Shown here: positions 62,128 to 64,000 of the stretch, in pieces | Layout of the letters: each line of letters begins with the position of its first letter | Position numbering within the stretch: position 1 is the stretch's first letter | Source: Rostratula benghalensis | Taxonomy: Eukaryota; Chordata; Aves; Charadriiformes; Rostratulidae | Assembly: GCA_013399305.1 (NCBI GenBank) | Contig: VXAI01000158.1 | Span: forward strand, 1,492,843-1,556,842 | DNA length: 64,000 nucleotides | Direction: 5' to 3' | The notes under the pieces: generated by a model | Database searches by the model: none | What the model was told of the DNA's origin: nothing | The model's input: only the letters and a program-made list of their open reading frames with translations | Made by a program: the position numbers and the translations under genes

Positions 62128-64000
62128 CTGAGAATTCAAATCAGTCAGAGTTTATCACAAAAGTAGGAACACTGGTTTCACAGCTGAAACACCAGGATAC
62201 CACCTTTCAACAGGGATGCTGCTGTTAAAAATGCATGCAGGAACAATCCAGAAGTCTGCCTAACTCCATATCCAACACTCACTAGAGTTAAGCTCAAGCC
62301 ATGATGCTGAAAACTCCTGGGGAACTTGTTAATCTCTTCTATCATATTGATAATGAGCATTATAAATAAATAATGTCAGTGTCTTTGCCGTTAGTATGGT
62401 GAGTATTTAGTCTCTTGACACGCACAAGCTTTGAGTAATGCTCTTCAACTAGAGATACTAAATTTTTCTGCAAATGGAGTCAGAATCAAGCCATCCACTA
62501 CTCATATTTTCTATGGTCAAGAGTTCATTCTGTCCCAGCGTCTGCAATTCACGGAATGGAAGATGCCTAATGCTATGCAGTTGAAAATCAGAAATGTAGA
62601 GAGCTTTTGCTTCCCTGAATCACTTCGAAAATTCATCTTGAATGGAGATGTGCCTGGGAAGGACAGGAGTTTAACAAAACTGGCCCTGACACTCTCTGTA
62701 GACCAATTTAAAGGATGTGGATTAACACATCAACTCACTACCTGTCTTACTGTCTAACTCATTATCAGCCCTAACCCCACAATTCTGATCATTTTGACAG
62801 ATGGATATTTCTTTTACGTGTTTGAGTTCTACTTTTAATAAAAATCTAAAAGCTTTTGTTTTCATCAATTCATTAAAAAAAAAAATCAGAAACAGTCAGA
62901 TGGAGGCTTGGAGACTAATGTAAGTAGTTTAAGTACTTTTATCTGAAACTAATTAGATTTATGTCATTATTGTCCACTTTAACAAAGCCAAGCTTCATCA
63001 GAACAACGTGGGAAGCATGCTACAATTGGGAAAAATTTCCCTGCAGGCGCAAACACCTATGAACTTGAGCTGAGAGGAGAGAAGCAATCTCACAAATATC
63101 AAGGACTCTACACAAGACAGGTGCTTAAAAGTTCTTCTCGATACTCTAGTAGTTTGTGAGTAGACTGCTAGTGGGTTAAATGGAAAGTGGATGGATGTAG
63201 CCCATCAGGTTCCATACCAATTAAATGCATATTACTGTAAAACAAGGAGCAAGCCTATGCAGCAGTATTATGAATAGCCTGCTCTCCCCAGGAACTACCA
63301 CTAAAGCACTGGGGATCATTGCATTTAGCATCAACTGCATCTTCTGAGCTGTCTCCAAATCACAAACTATGTCAGGGTACAGATGGAAACCTGGTAACCT
63401 GGTCATGAAAATGTATCCCAAACATCTACCATTTGATGGGTTAATTTCTGTTTGTTTATCTCAACTAATAAGCAACTTTCTTCAGTAGGAATCTGGCAGC
63501 ATAAAAGCCTTTATCCAGTCTCTGGCACGGATCCCAATATCAACCATTGCTTGTTTGGTGTGTACTTTTCCAATGTGTATTAAAGGTGTACAAGACTCTG
63601 ATTTACATGGCCAAAACCTACACAGATGCATCAACTGTCCACATTGCGAGCTGTAAACATCTCTTTGCCATACTCCGACGGGATAAATATTTTGCAAAAG
63701 GGAACTGCATTTGGCATTTGTTCAGAAGAAAGATTTTGTGAGTCCCTTGAAGTAGCTTTCAACATATGTTTCATTAAGCTGTACTGCCCAATAAAGGGTT
63801 GGATCCTGTGAGGTGTTGACCTCTCTGCTCTCACTGAGGGGAAAGGAATGGGACCTGTGGGCGTTCAGCAGCATATGCCCTCAAAATAGAGATATGTCCC
63901 CCCTTTAAAGGCCCACCTCCAAGGACTCCCTGAACCCCACTTCTCCCTTTGCAAACATGGGCAACACTCGATGTTGATTCGCCACTTCTGACTAGCAGGA
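62128..64000 (-). other. upstream intron or unresolved upstream exons
   Basis: The preceding exon must end in phase 1 on the minus strand. Open minus frames at 63221-63421 and 63482-63697 contain some protein-like stretches, and one follows a possible CAG acceptor. Neither has a donor in the required phase, so no exon is called. No repeat was recognised. Confidence 0.4.

Noticed and set aside
63221..63697. Possible upstream exons of the membrane-protein gene on the minus strand
   Set aside because: Some stretches look protein-like, but no donor in the required phase 1 is present, so they do not join to exon A.
1..64000. CRISPR arrays, operons, tRNA or rRNA genes, phage-like clusters
   Set aside because: None seen; the repeats present are microsatellites and avian retroelements, and the sequence is a vertebrate gene-poor region.

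Overview
This is a gene-poor stretch of vertebrate nuclear DNA, almost certainly from a bird. The evidence is at least nine CR1-type LINE fragments, several ending in the CR1 3' signature (ATTCTATG-like octamers). There is also a tiny TG...CA LTR remnant of the avian TGTCCTGGTTTTAGC type, long introns with GT/AG splice sites, and no bacterial gene organisation. Most open reading frames are short chance frames or translated CR1 pieces.

Layout. 1-13 kb holds pentanucleotide microsatellites, an ancient CR1/L3-like tail and a badly decayed ~1.5 kb CR1 (about 3350-4860), then mostly single-copy DNA. 13-36 kb is a desert with CR1 3' ends, a few possible MIR SINE traces, a hairpin MITE-like element (21894-21979), a 62-bp LTR remnant with perfect 5-bp target duplications (27736-27797), and several blocks that read like conserved non-coding elements. 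36955-37804 is an 850-base N gap abutting an (AAGAG)n microsatellite. 38-55.7 kb is again non-coding, with CR1 copies, a 57-bp duplication around a single N (46540-46654) that looks like an assembly join error, and a small tandem duplication at 51.3 kb.

The only credible protein-coding content is on the minus strand between 62127 and 56144. It is three exons in consistent phase 1, with good acceptors and donors. They encode the C-terminal end of a single-pass membrane protein: a short extracellular stub, one transmembrane helix, and a cytoplasmic tail of about 166 residues ending at a stop in the last exon. A possible poly(A) signal lies at 55722-55727. The rest of the gene must lie beyond the right edge. 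I could not name it from sequence. Fibrocystin (PKHD1) is one hypothesis, because of the layout (membrane exon, long three-exon tail, 3' end facing a gene desert), but it is untested.

I found no CRISPR, operon, RNA gene or new multi-gene system. The points most worth a second look are the gene 3' end, the miniature LTR, the hairpin element, the candidate conserved elements and the two assembly anomalies.
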